Source of the DNA: Hemicordylus capensis
Taxonomy: Eukaryota > Chordata > Lepidosauria > Squamata > Cordylidae
Assembly (NCBI RefSeq): GCF_027244095.1
Contig: NC_069657.1
Span: forward strand, 244,692,674 to 244,756,673
Length of the DNA: 64,000 bases
Direction of reading: 5' to 3'
In this document: positions 45,801 to 54,357 of the stretch, piece by piece
Layout: every line of letters starts with the position of its first letter
Position numbering within the stretch: position 1 is the first letter of the stretch
Position numbers and translations under genes: made by a program
The notes under the pieces: model-generated
The model's database searches: none
What the model was told of the DNA's origin: nothing
Seen by the model: the letters and a program-made list of their open reading frames with translations, nothing else

Positions 45801-46223
45801 CATTAATTAAACACATTATTTAATGAAAAATGTAATAACTTTGCTTACCTGCATTGATTTCTGGGATACTAGGCCTAGGTTTCGCTTCATCTAAGGAGTA
45901 CACTGCTAAATAAATAAACAGGCATGTTGAGATCAAGACAGTTGTATTTCCACCCAGATAATTATTTCACCCATGCATTTCCCACCGCAGAAATTGATAC
46001 CCAGTTTTCTCTTAGATTCAGATTCATAGCTTTTTAACGGGCATACCTTCGTTGTTCTCAGTCCTCCTGATCTGTAATAGCAATAGGACACTTTTAGAAA
46101 TCCAAACAAGCAGAGTCCAATCATCGTCAGAAAGGGGGGGAAAGCACCAAAAGATTAGCATACCGTAAAGGAAGAAGAAAGAGTAACTGTTGCTGCCAGA
46201 CACAGAATCCTCAAAGGAACCAT
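33575..46223 (-). CDS. MEP1A: Meprin alpha-like astacin metalloprotease, gene A
   Basis: A zinc endopeptidase of the secretory pathway, by family found at brush-border epithelia. Exons: 46223-46164, 46071-46047, 45905-45849, 45026-44986, 44899-44824, 41328-41211, 39077-38902, 38001-37780, 37177-37031, 36177-35962, 35222-34755, 34207-34040 and a candidate last exon 33603-33575. All phases join without a stop to 591 codons, or 600 with the last exon. Order: signal peptide 1-20, propeptide with FEGD (Asp57), mature start near NALRN (65), astacin domain to 258, MAM about 262-430, MATH about 431-591. Zinc ligands are H154, H158 and H164 ([15 protein letters not shown]), catalytic E155, Met-turn SIMHY (M211). 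Mammalian MEP1A continues with EGF-like, transmembrane and tail segments; I do not find them in the 8 kb downstream. Closer to mammalian MEP1A than gene B is. Confidence 0.93.
34040..34207 (-). CDS. MEP1A: Gene A exon 12: end of MATH
   Basis: 168 nt. Encodes [20 protein letters not shown] and [20 protein letters not shown]. Acceptor gacag, donor gtaagt. Duplicated at 54159-54326. Confidence 0.93.
34755..35222 (-). CDS. MEP1A: Gene A exon 11: end of MAM, start of MATH
   Basis: 468 nt. Encodes [49 protein letters not shown] and [19 protein letters not shown]. The MATH motif GYGFGV of gene B and mammals is GYCFVV here. Acceptor tacag, donor gtaagt. Confidence 0.94.
35268..35401. mobile_element. 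Palindromic hAT MITE in gene A intron 10
   Basis: Ends caggcctgctcaacttcggc and gccgaagttgagcaggcc. Target repeat not evident. It lies about 45 bases upstream of the exon 11 acceptor. Confidence 0.8.
35402..35961. other. Gene A intron 10, right part
   Basis: A GAG/GAT-rich stretch at 35500-35545 and an inverted pair around 35770-35890 ('gaatcaattcgggttg', 'ttgatcaattcatgcacatc') suggest an old DNA element. Confidence 0.4.
35962..36177 (-). CDS. MEP1A: Gene A exon 10: central MAM
   Basis: 216 nt. Encodes [33 protein letters not shown] and [19 protein letters not shown]. Acceptor tttgtag, donor gtgagc. Confidence 0.94.
36178..37030. other. Gene A intron 9
   Basis: Unique sequence; no gene or named repeat seen. 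Confidence 0.4.
37031..37177 (-). CDS. MEP1A: Gene A exon 9: start of MAM
   Basis: 147 nt. Encodes [28 protein letters not shown] and DHTLLGRCA. Acceptor cctacag, donor gtagat. Confidence 0.94.
37178..37779. other. Gene A intron 8
   Basis: Unique sequence; a tandem 'cttgacgatttc' duplication at 37699-37723. Nothing else. Confidence 0.4.
37780..38001 (-). CDS. MEP1A: Gene A exon 8: astacin C-terminal half with Met-turn
   Basis: 222 nt. Encodes [38 protein letters not shown] and LNRMYNC. Met211 of SIMHY underlies the zinc site as in active astacins. Acceptor ttttag, donor gtaagt. Confidence 0.95.
38114..38185 (-). repeat. tRNA-SINE tail fragment
   Basis: The plus strand reads 'ggttgtgccatcgagtcagt' then 'ctcctggtgactgcagagcc', the complement of the tail of the SINE at 14493-14790. 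Confidence 0.55.
38186..38901. other. Gene A intron 7
   Basis: Open frames on both strands up to about 130 codons, with no motif; I see no gene here. Confidence 0.4.
38902..39077 (-). CDS. MEP1A: Gene A exon 7: astacin zinc site
   Basis: 176 nt. Encodes [20 protein letters not shown] and [19 protein letters not shown], then DYVKIWWNE. All three zinc His and the catalytic Glu are present. Acceptor caacag, donor gtaatg. Confidence 0.96.
39618..39880 (+). repeat. L2-tailed SINE ending in (AAT)n
   Basis: Carries 'ttaactggccctctccaccc', 'ccagtgactgttgctggtgt', 'gtgagccctttggggacagg', then 'aactgccctgagccattttt' and 'ggaagggcaatatagaaatc', identical in type to the L2 3' end. The tail is about 13 AAT units (39839-39878). 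Absent at the matching site of copy C. Confidence 0.8.
39880..40550 (+). mobile_element. Non-LTR LINE 3' end, present as two partial copies
   Basis: 40158-40430 encodes [40 protein letters not shown] and [17 protein letters not shown], the C terminus of a LINE ORF2-type protein. A shorter copy of the last part and 3' UTR precedes it (39880-40080). Both end in 'gactgtgtaaacaaga' and AATAAT. The clade is unsure; it is not L2, CR1 or L1. Absent from copy C. Confidence 0.65.
40889..41078 (+). repeat. tRNA-headed SINE
   Basis: A box tagctcagtggtagagca and a worn B box aagttcagtct stand at tRNA spacing. The 3' part, 'gaccagtggtctgaccctgt' and 'cagcagcttccgatgtcact', equals the tail of the 5S-headed SINE. 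A copy lies in copy C (59924-60033, 61423-61452). Confidence 0.75.
41211..41328 (-). CDS. MEP1A: Gene A exon 6: astacin N-terminal half
   Basis: 118 nt. Encodes [20 protein letters not shown], then [19 protein letters not shown], very close to mammalian MEP1A. Acceptor tttcag, donor gtaaat. This exon is deleted from copy C. Confidence 0.95.
41699..42400. mobile_element. TA-flanked DNA element with GGGATGTG ends, interrupted by a SINE
   Basis: Left end gggatgtgtgaaccagtt after TA. The right end has been lost here but is kept in copy C (62307). 'actggctcaacatcaagc' and 'caagccggctcaaacttgag' form inner inverted parts. The L2-tailed SINE at 41974-42165 sits inside only in copy A. Confidence 0.6.
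41974..42165 (-). repeat. L2-tailed SINE, inserted after the duplication
   Basis: The (TTTG)n tail at 41978-41995, L2 end 'ccttccaaaaatggctcagg', then 'gtccccaaagggctcacaat' and 'accagcaagagtcactgg'. Copy C runs straight through the site (about 62010-62025). Confidence 0.8.
42485..43519. mobile_element. TA-flanked DNA element with GGGATGTGCA ends
   Basis: Left end gggatgtgcatgaaagg, right end gaaacattttgcacatccc, TA on both sides. 1,035 bases. It contains 'aaaatggcgctcgaaagg' and 'aatcgaaacatttcaaggtt' near the right end. No transposase frame. Copy C keeps its right-hand two thirds (about 62345-63071). Confidence 0.68.
43520..44823. other. Gene A intron 5, right part
   Basis: Unique sequence, no exon. 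Copy C lacks all of this beyond about 43640. Confidence 0.4.
44824..44899 (-). CDS. MEP1A: Gene A exon 5: activation site and mature N terminus
   Basis: 76 nt. Encodes [19 protein letters not shown] and IMGDSL. Cleavage after Lys64 would start the enzyme at NALRN, as in mammalian meprin alpha (NGLRD). Acceptor gacag, donor gtaaaa. Confidence 0.94.
44986..45026 (-). CDS. MEP1A: Gene A exon 4: propeptide FEGD motif
   Basis: 41 nt. Encodes [13 protein letters not shown] with the zinc-capping Asp57. Acceptor tttag, donor gtatgt. Confidence 0.92.
45074..45202. mobile_element. hAT MITE, imperfect
   Basis: Left end caggggttcccagcctgtgg, right end ccataggttgggaacccctg. The last 16 bases are repeated again just after it. 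No target repeat recognisable. Confidence 0.72.
45236..45310 (-). repeat. CR1 LINE 3' tip
   Basis: Plus strand 'cagaatcatagaattgttaa' and 'gggttggaagggaccccgga' is the complement of the CR1 3' end. Confidence 0.75.
45311..45848. other. Gene A intron 3, right part
   Basis: Nothing recognised. Confidence 0.4.
45849..45905 (-). CDS. MEP1A: Gene A exon 3: propeptide
   Basis: 57 nt. Encodes [18 protein letters not shown]; gene B's exon is 9 nt shorter. Acceptor tttag, donor gtaagc (a GT, unlike gene B). Confidence 0.9.
46047..46071 (-). CDS. MEP1A: Gene A exon 2: 25-nt microexon
   Basis: Encodes IRRTENNE plus one base. Acceptor ttacag, donor gtatgc. Phase links signal peptide to exon 3. Confidence 0.86.
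46164..46223 (-). CDS. MEP1A: Gene A exon 1: signal peptide
   Basis: ATG at 46223-46221, 20 codons: [15 protein letters not shown] then SSSFT, a classic short signal peptide. Donor gtatgc. No other ATG with a signal sequence lies in frame nearby. Confidence 0.9.
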
Positions 46224-46270
46224 TCTAAAGACTATCTGTGGCACACTGAGGGCTGTCACTGCTCAAAGGG

Positions 46271-46294
46271 CTTATATCAAGCCGTGGACTTTGC
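46271..46294 (-). promoter_or_regulatory. Gene A core promoter: TATA-like box and HNF4-type motif
   Basis: On the minus strand gatataag (46271-46278) lies about 48 bases before the ATG. Just upstream, gcaaagtcca (46285-46294) contains CAAAGTCCA, the HNF4-specific core. HNF4 factors drive many intestinal and kidney brush-border genes, which suits meprin; that link is inferred. Confidence 0.5.
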
Positions 46295-46903
46295 AACAAT
46301 ATCAACTGCTAATTAAGAACTATGCAGCTATAAGCTAATGTTTAAGCCATCCCCTTCTCCCCTAATTGACTACACTCATGTAGGCACCAGAGCCAGGAAA
46401 ATGTATTAGTTTTGTGCGGCTTTGTCATTTTTTAGGATATTAAACTCATCTCAATATCATCTATGCTAGCACAGGAGCTTGCATAGCATAATGGTGAAAG
46501 GTGAACCAGGATGTCTCTGATCACCTCACCTGAGAGATAGGCCAGTCACCATCTTTCAGGCTCATTGCTTCCCCATACATCCAGTATCAGGATAATTACT
46601 GACCAGCCTTACAGGACTGTTAACAGAGAATGTAGATTAACATTTTGTATATTCTTTTATAGAATCATTTTTAGTTATCACCACTAAAAGGAACCCCTCA
46701 CAGTACATTCATTGTCCCACTTTCCACAAAGAAACACATGATATCCAAGATTTCCCCCCTTCCAAGATTTATTTGTGCAGTTATACGTTTTAAGTTTCTG
46801 AGCCTTCAGGTTCTCAAATGGAGGTTTAGCCCAGAGTGTCCAGGAATCAAGCAGCACCTTCGGGCCTCTAAGCTCTCAAGGCCTGGGACAGGTTTGGCAC
46901 TCT

Positions 46904-46935
<32 letters not shown>

Positions 46936-47852
46936 TCATAGACATATAAAATTCAAAATGAAGCTGCAGAAGGTCCCTAAGGTGACTCCTGTGAATATAG
47001 CCTTTATGCAATGACGAAAGGGCAACTTTCTTGGAGCCCACCAGGGAGGTTTTTCACATGGGGCTTTTAAAGCCCTTTAACTCACATCTCCTATGGAATG
47101 GAGGGGGTGCGTTCACATATGGGCCAGATTTACCCCAAAGTCCCTTAGAGTTATTGGGGAACAGTTCACACACAATTCGAGTTTCTCACAGCGCGTTAGA
47201 GTATAGCCCATTTTAAATCCAATTTTATATTTTAAAAATCCAATATTTGTGTCAGTTTTTTGGGACAGCTTTGAGTTCACAGTAAAGCCTCCCAGTAAAC
47301 CTGCAGTAAAGTCTGCTGTGTGTAAAAGTCCCAGGTAGAAGGATGCCCATGTGGGGGAAATTGCCATGGGTGCTCTAAAACCTGTGATCGGCCCTCAATA
47401 TAGTGGCCATGGAACGTTTATTGTACCTGTTCAGATAACTTAGATCTTCCTACTAAAAATATCACATCAGTCAGGTAATAATGGCAAGAAATTCCAGATT
47501 CTTTCAAAAAGATTGGAGCATTGTTTGCCGGGAGGTTCAGAAAATGACTTCAGTATTCCGTAACCAAATATAGAATGCATTTGCATAAACAATACAGCAA
47601 AATAACTGGTAACAAAACAGGTTCGGCTTTTTTGGAAAATATACAAAGCAGTGTTTTCCATATGCACCACACTGCAATAAAACAGAATATGCCTGAAGCC
47701 CAGTTCCCTCCTCCTCTGATGTAGTTGTCATGAACTGGTATCCTGTTAGGAAGGGAAAGATGCATTCCCCTTAGCATATTTTGTCCTGAAGGAGACAAAA
47801 CAACCTTCTAAACAACCTCTTCTAAACAACGCTCTTCTAAACAACCTGAGGC
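46295..47852. other. Intergenic between gene A and TAS2R
   Basis: A (GT)n(GC)n run at 46901-46932; 46955-47431 is shared with copy C (63190-63560) and ends the duplication. No gene seen. Confidence 0.5.
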
Positions 47853-48818
47853 ATGGGATGGAGCACTGGGCATAATTCAACAATGGTCAGCTCTTCTGTA
47901 TGGGATACAGCTTCCATGCTGGTTGTAATCACTGCAAGTTTGGGAAGACTATGGACAGATACGTTCATACTGGTTGTCAATTGCAGGGACTGGATCCAAA
48001 AGAAACGTCTGAGCCCCGTTGATAGGATCTTGACCTTACAAAGTATAAGCAGGATATGTTTGGCGTGTTCTGAGACATTCTGGTATCTACTGGCAAAATT
48101 TGATCCTCAGATTTCTCAAAACCTGCATATCTTCAAAGCATCTATGTCTGTCTTTTGGTTCTTTCTGTTTTGGAACCTCTGGCTCACAGCTTGCTTGTGC
48201 AGCTACTATTGTTTGAAGATCACAGACTTCAGTAACCCCTTCTTCATCTATTTCAAACTAAGGATTTCAGGACTGGTACCTACGTGGCTCCTAGGTTCTG
48301 TGATTTTGTCTTTGGCAAATACCCTGCCTTATATATGTGTAAACATGGAAACGGTGGATAACGGGGAGATCTCCAATTTCTTCAAAAATAAAACCGAGAA
48401 TTCTATTTATCAGTCAAAGATTCAATTACACGTGCTTATTTTGGTGGGCCTTGGATCTTCTGCAGCTTTCAGTTTATGCATTACTTCTGCCTTTCTGTTA
48501 ATCTTTTCTCTCTGGAGGCACAGTCAGAAAATGCGAACTGCATCAATCAGCTCCAGGAGCCCTAGCGCTGCTGCCCACGTCCAGGCAGTGAAAATTATAC
48601 TATTCCTCCTCATCAACCATGTTGCTGCCTTCCTAGCTATGCTGATGATATTTTCAAGCAATTTTGATAGAAATAGCTTTGCTACCTTTGTTGCTGTCTC
48701 TTTTACACACTGGTGTCCTTCGGTGGATTCTTTCATATCAGTTTGGGGCAACACAAAATTAAAAAATGAGTTGCACAAGCTTTTGTATTTTGCTAAGTGC
48801 AAGGGGCGATATTGTTAA
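47853..48818 (+). CDS. Bitter taste receptor, TAS2R family, intact single exon
   Basis: A G-protein-coupled receptor of the plasma membrane; family members bind bitter compounds and signal through gustducin-type G proteins. 321 residues, normal length, no intron. Seven hydrophobic segments at about 21-43, 58-81, 95-120, 141-161, 192-220, 244-267 and 275-297. Family marks: NCRDWIQKKRLSPVDRILTL at the end of TM1 and start of TM2, SISRICL in TM2, HVQAVKIILFLL opening TM6, and SVWGNTKLKNELHKLL after TM7. A glycosylation site NKT (N179) stands in the second outer loop, as is usual for the family. Met1 gives an N terminus of about 20 residues; Met11 is an alternative start. The orthology group is not clear. 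It reads towards the decayed copy C and lies on the strand opposite to the meprins. Confidence 0.93.
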   Translation: MGWSTGHNSTMVSSSVWDTASMLVVITASLGRLWTDTFILVVNCRDWIQKKRLSPVDRILTLQSISRICLACSETFWYLLAKFDPQISQNLHIFKASMSVFWFFLFWNLWLTACLCSYYCLKITDFSNPFFIYFKLRISGLVPTWLLGSVILSLANTLPYICVNMETVDNGEISNFFKNKTENSIYQSKIQLHVLILVGLGSSAAFSLCITSAFLLIFSLWRHSQKMRTASISSRSPSAAAHVQAVKIILFLLINHVAAFLAMLMIFSSNFDRNSFATFVAVSFTHWCPSVDSFISVWGNTKLKNELHKLLYFAKCKGRYC

Positions 48819-49849
48819 AGGATTGCCATAAATGCTATACACTGAAATCCACTGGAAGCTTTGTTCAGATGCAAGCTCTGTCTTCTTTCACTAGGATAAA
48901 TTTAGAGTAGCTCCACTGAAAGCTGTGAAGATATGCCATTGTAACCTTGAGGAATGAACCAAGCGATGCACTAATTCTGTATGCTTTGCTTAGCTTATGA
49001 GCAAGAACTGTGTTTGGAGCACTGATTTAGACATGGTACAGCAGTTTGAAGAGCTATATGATTTTGTACTAGTCTTTTAATGTATAAAGCTATGAAAGAT
49101 CTGGGTATAGCAAAGACATCAGCAGATACGCTAGAGCTGCAATGTTAAGTTATTTACACAAGTATGATGTATTTCAAAGTGACAAAATGTTTAATGAGGT
49201 GGACACATTTTTCCATTGCCTGAAATTCCTAGTCTTCTGGATGTTTAACTACAACTATGAAGGGCACCATTTGATTTTTAGTCCACCAAGGAACATTTTA
49301 TATTTTTGCTCTGTGGCAGATCATTCTCATCCTCCAGATCTCTTGATAATTGTGAACAAATGGCCAGTGTTAATGATGGATTGTTATTGCTCTTTGATAG
49401 TTAGGAATCTCTTTCCAGCCACCCCAAACCCATGAGAGTTTGGAAGCTGATACGCTTCAACTAGTGGGAGGGACATTGAAACCATCTGGAGCCTGTTGGG
49501 CAGTTTTGAAGTGGGGTAAAAGAGACAGGGAGAGAGAGAAGAGCTGTGAGGTAGCTGAACATGAACTGCCTTGGAATACAGAGTGTCTCTCTTGGAATCT
49601 GTTGCAGGATTACTGGATTTGCAGCCTTCCGCAGGAGTGCTCATTTGCCTATGCTCCACTTGTTTATTTGCAAACAAAACAAATACCACAAAGACAGCAT
49701 AAGTCACCTGTGCTCTCTCATCCAAAGGAAACAAACCCCTGTAATGCTGCTCCTTGATTTCTCAGTGCTTAAGGAAGTGGATGAAGAGAAAGCCAGACTT
49801 AGGGGTGTGCATATTTCTTCAAATGAACTCTATGTTGCAATTTGTCGGA
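48819..49849. other. Downstream of TAS2R, no gene recognised
   Basis: Unique AT-rich sequence; open frames at 49384-49965 lack motifs. Confidence 0.4.
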
Positions 49850-50870
49850 TTCAAGCTGAGTCTTTCTCCACCTGCGTTCTAGTCATCTACCTCGCCGCTT
49901 CAGTCCCCGTAGTTCTTCTGTATACCAAGGGGCCAGTTTTGAAGCGGGTCGGAGAGGATCCATAAGAGTTATCATGTTTACTGCCCCGGTGAGTTTGCTG
50001 TTCCAGTTCTCCACCAGGGCATCAACAGGATCACTGGCAGAGCCAACACTAAATCCCTCCAAGGCTTCTTGAAATCTTATGGGATCCAATAACCTTCTCA
50101 GGTGGACCTAATAGATCCCTTGCCCCTGAGAAGGTGGGGTGTGACTGTGAGTCCAACCTTAACCAGATGGTGGTCCATCCATGACAATGGGGAAATCACA
50201 GGAGTCCCCACCCACAGAACACCACCCTGATCAGTGAAAGACCAAATCAAGCGTGTGACCTGCAATGTGCGTCGGTCCCGAGATAGGCCCATAGTTGTCA
50301 TGGCCGTTATGAACGCCTGAGCTGCCCCAGACAAATTGGTCCCGAAATGAACACTGAAGTCCCCCAGCACCACAAGCCTGGGGGACCCCAACACCAAACC
50401 CGAGACCAAACCCGCCAGCTCAGTTAGGGACTCTGTTGAGCAGCAGGGTGATCAGTACACCAACAGAAGCCCCAGTCTATCCCTGAGGCTTATCTTATCC
50501 AAACTTAAGTCTATCCCTGGGGCTTATCTTATCCAAACTTAAGTACACACATTCGATATGGTCTGACAGTCTAACCTGGTAAGGGAGATCCTGGTAAGGG
50601 AGATATTCTTATAGACCACAGCCACTCCACCTCCCCACCCCCAGTCCTTCACCTACTCCTCAACAGAGTACCCTGGAGGGAGAATCTGGAACCACACTGG
50701 GCCCCCAGCCTCCCCCAACCAGGTCTTTGTAATACATACCAGGTCGGCACCTTCATCCTGAATCAAATCATGGATGGTTTCTGATTTGTTCTGGACTGAC
50801 CTGGCATTACAGAGGAGCAAGGTGAGGTTCCAAGGGTGGCCGGAACTGCTCTCCAAGGTCAAAGAGCATT
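49850..50870 (-). mobile_element. L2-clade LINE 5' part (endonuclease)
   Basis: Minus strand: [39 protein letters not shown] and VLGDFSVHFG, the same endonuclease as in the 6145-9790 copy. It lacks the RT half. A 36-base tandem duplication lies at about 50473-50545. It stops abruptly at about 50870. Confidence 0.85.
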
Positions 50871-51753
50871 TTTAATAAGAATTTTGATTAAGAAATAGAC
50901 CAAAGAAGACAAAGACAAATCATCATAAAAACAATATAAAGCAAATCAATTTTCATAGTGAAAAACCTCATTTTTCTAATTAATTACATCAGTAAAGAAA
51001 AAATATCTAGAACAAGATAAAGCAAATGAAATTCATACTCTTAAAATTGTAAAATCTGATCTGATCAGCTTCTTGTAAGTTACATATCAAAAACACTATA
51101 AGTCAAATCCATAAAATAGGAACAAAGTTTGACCATAACGGATATTATAATTTATAAAGGGTTCCCAAACGGACATGAATGATTCAGTAGACATACCATG
51201 TACATAAGCTGAGACTTTCAACATTGAAGCATAATCCTACATTTCCAAAAAGCAATCGTTTAAGGAAGGGATTTCCAAACTAGCCAATTAGATACATATA
51301 TAATCCCACCACCACCGGAATTGCCTCCCTACTGTCAGTGGACACGCTTTCTGTCTCCCCATCTCCAGGTAAGCCCAGACACATTCTAAATGATCCTCAC
51401 CCAGGACTAATTAAAACAGTAGCCCCATTATTAAATGCCCCCACTTACAGATACCTGGGCCAAGAGGGGCTCCTATATAGGGCCAGAGATAGCCCCTCTG
51501 GTCAGCTGACATGCAGGAACTGCTGACTCACTCCTGGCCCCGATCCTGAGAAGCAGCCACTGCCAAAGGCCACAGTTCTACAGGTCAGGCAAGGGACCAG
51601 CAAGAGGACTTGCCTTCGCCTTCTCCCTCTCCCTCTCCCTCTCCTGCAGGCAGATGTTCAGTGCAGCAGCAACAGACAGCCCACACCAGTCTCTCACCCT
51701 GGAGAGGTTTTCAGGGAAGCAGGTGGTCTCTCCCAATGCTGCAGGGCTTATAG
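50871..51753. other. Unassigned sequence before copy C
   Basis: 50871-51300 is A-rich and looks repeat-derived. 51300-51740 is GC-richer with a (CCCTCT)n run at 51627-51650. No gene seen. Confidence 0.4.
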
Positions 51754-52677
51754 CCATCATCCCTCACTACTGGCCACTGTGGCTGGAGATTATGGGAGCT
51801 ATAGTCCAAAAACAGCTGGAGGGCTGGAGGCCAAAGTTGAAGAGCCCTGCTTTAGGGCAACAGTGCTGATCAGAGTCAAGGTGCATCACTCAATGCATTT
51901 TAGGTAAGCTGCAACATGAGTTGTGAGTCTCTAGTTCCCACATGGTAGTGGGTATGGCGCCAATTGCTTGTTGCTGTTCACTGTCTTGTTGAATTCATGA
52001 AATTGTGGTCCTTTACTTCCAAATATGCCTCATGTCTTCATCGCACTGGGTGCAATGTGTTATCTTGTTAACAAAGTTTGAATTTTGTGGTGCTGGCTAC
52101 CAACAGTCCGAGCTTCAAGGTGTGGCTGTGCGTGGGTTGAAATGCATCCTCAAAACTCAGAAATGTGAGACCTGGCTCTAGTATACTGATTTCTTTTTCA
52201 TCTCATAAGGAAACGATTCCATGTAGATGGCCAGTAAAACTTGAATCCACAAAAGAATTAGTCAGAAAATTGTTCTTAACACTGGAAAGAGCCACAGAGA
52301 TGCAAACTTGCTTGTAAAGAATTCCACGGATGCATTCATGTACATTGGATAGCTCACAACACACTATCTGGTTCTCCAATGACTGCAGATACAAGAAAAA
52401 GGAAAGGAAAAGTAATAAGTCACCATACTTGTCTTCACACGTCACATGAACATGATACATTCATCATCATGCTTGGAGAACTAAAACTTAGAATCAGCTT
52501 TGTGACTCATTGGGAGATCTTCACCCCAGTCCAGGAGAAGGGGCTCACAGGTGGAAGCAGACTTCCATGTGTGCTGCGGATGTGCATATGGATGTGCATT
52601 CACAATTGCATCATCAGCTTCATCCAGGCTACACTGAACTGGCAAAATGTATCTTTTCGTGCACAAGGGAATGCACA

Positions 52678-54027
52678 TTCCTTTCTAAAGCCATTAGCTG
52701 TTGTACCCAGGTAGAGCGGGATTGTGGTCACCATCGACACACCATACTTTTGTCTGGAACTGATTATGCCAAAATATTTCCCAGATTTTCTCTTGGACAA
52801 TGTGTCTTCTTCTTCATTGTATTTGATAAAACATGTGTGCCCAAATCCCAAAAGTTAATTCTAAACACTGGTTCCCATATACCTGTTCACTACAGTAAGC
52901 ATGAAGGAGCCACCAAAGATTTAAAACAAGAATTTGGTTGATATGCAGCACAATAACAAAATTAAACTAAACCGTGGGTGATGCATATAAGAGTTGTTTT
53001 GATGGACTTTATTTATTTCACAAGTTAGCCATTATTAATTTACCCACTGATTTACCCACATGAGATTAGTAAGCAGAATATCACAGCAAAATGAAGTAAA
53101 GTTTAAGGACATTTGGGGCCAAATACCTCACTTTTTAGAAACAAACCATTGGGAGTGGCACTGGAGAATGAACAAAATCTAAAAAGTTTAGAAGTGAAAC
53201 ATTGAAAAATGCAGCACAGCTCTGTGGAAAATTGGGAAACAGTAAGTTAAGATCACCTTTGGGGATTTTGACACAGGTGCTCTGTTACATCCTGGAGGAA
53301 AGCTGGGAAATGATTTGGTAACAATTCTCAAGAAAACTATGGTGTGTTGGCTGCAGTCTCGCTCTTACTTGGGTGCCACAATTAGCAGCTCTGAAACGGA
53401 CTGTGTGTTCTCTTCTTCAGCATCAGAAGATGGGTGAAAGAACTCTTCTACTAAAATGAGTGGAAGAGTTGAACATTTCCATACAATATCCTGGAAAGAG
53501 CTACTCCTGGCACTCTTAAGGAAAATGTTTAGGATTGAAGCCAGAACATTTTTAAAACTGTCCAGAGGAGTGAAGGATAGAAAATACTGAACATTCCAAG
53601 GATGGCAAGAAGGCTGCAAATTCCACATTATTTAGCCTCTAGTAGCCAGGCTGGTGATTAACATAGCTTTTGTGTAGATATGTTCCAGCCCTTCCCCTTC
53701 TGTCTGAAGAGCAGCCCTCTGAATTTAAAAGCCTATCTATTCTCATCAACACACACATTACATAATTACCTTACATATTTGGTATTTATTATTATTAGTA
53801 GTAGTACTTTATTACAGCCAACAGCTTCTCAATACAATAAAACAAAACCACACACAAAACTACACATCACTTGGTATTTATTATTGCCTGAGCCATCTTT
53901 CATAACTGGACCAAGATTTTCAAAGTGAATCCGTTGTTTTGGGATATTTTGGTTTCTGAGCACTAGTCTTAAGACACTTTAATGGAATCTGATTTTCTGA
54001 GAAAAGATGCCCATCATTTCTTAACAT
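52678..54027. other. 1.35 kb present in copy C and absent from copy A
   Basis: The two copies match up to about 52678 and again from 54027. The extra block may be an insertion in C or a loss from A. A minus-strand open frame at 53628-53365 shows no motif. It has no obvious terminal repeats. Confidence 0.5.
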
Positions 54028-54158
54028 GCCTCAACACAAGTTTGTTTAAAACACAGGGGAAAGAATCAGTGGTAATGCTGATCCTGCTCTACTGAATTTT
54101 CAAACCAATTTGGATGCCCTGAAGTCTTCCTAGACATTCTTGGCACCATATTTTCTAC

Positions 54159-54326
54159 CTTCAAAATTTGTAAAGATGATCATATTGTCATTTTTAATGA
54201 AACTCCTCCAAAGCAATCCACTCTTTGGTATGATGTAATTCCAATCCCAATTTGGGCCTATGTAGCAGTTATAGGAAGAATCAAAAGTTCTGGTAATAGA
54301 TGGTTTATCCCAAAGAAGTGTACCAT
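54159..54326 (-). pseudogene. MEP1A: Orphan meprin exon 12 in copy C
   Basis: 168 nt, same splice borders (acceptor gacag, donor now gtagaa). Reads without a stop: [40 protein letters not shown]. Changes against gene A include G to R, R to C, G to D and R to W in the coded part. No exons 1-11 are found upstream (54327-64000), so it cannot form a meprin by itself. Confidence 0.85.
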
Positions 54327-54357
54327 CTGTCATACAAACAAGAAATTGGAATGGATG

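Larger units (their letters stand above)
32983..47431. repeat. Segmental duplication, copy A (holds gene A)
   Basis: Matches copy C at 51754-63560 in order and orientation: 32983-33900 with 51754-52678; 33920-34240 with 54027-54357; 34245-34325 with 54977-55060; 39172-39600 with 59150-59600; 40551-41037 with 59605-60033 plus 61423-61452; 41404-42427 with 61453-62340; 42834-43640 with 62345-63190; 46955-47431 with 63190-63560. By eye, about one mismatch in 20-30 bases over aligned parts. Confidence 0.88.

Noticed and set aside
52481-52941. Open frames in copy C as a new gene
   Set aside because: The matching sequence in copy A is interrupted differently and nothing like a family motif is seen.
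54159-54326. Start of a working third meprin gene
   Set aside because: The right-hand sequence to 64000 lacks exons 1-11 and matches gene A introns and flank with exon-bearing parts deleted.
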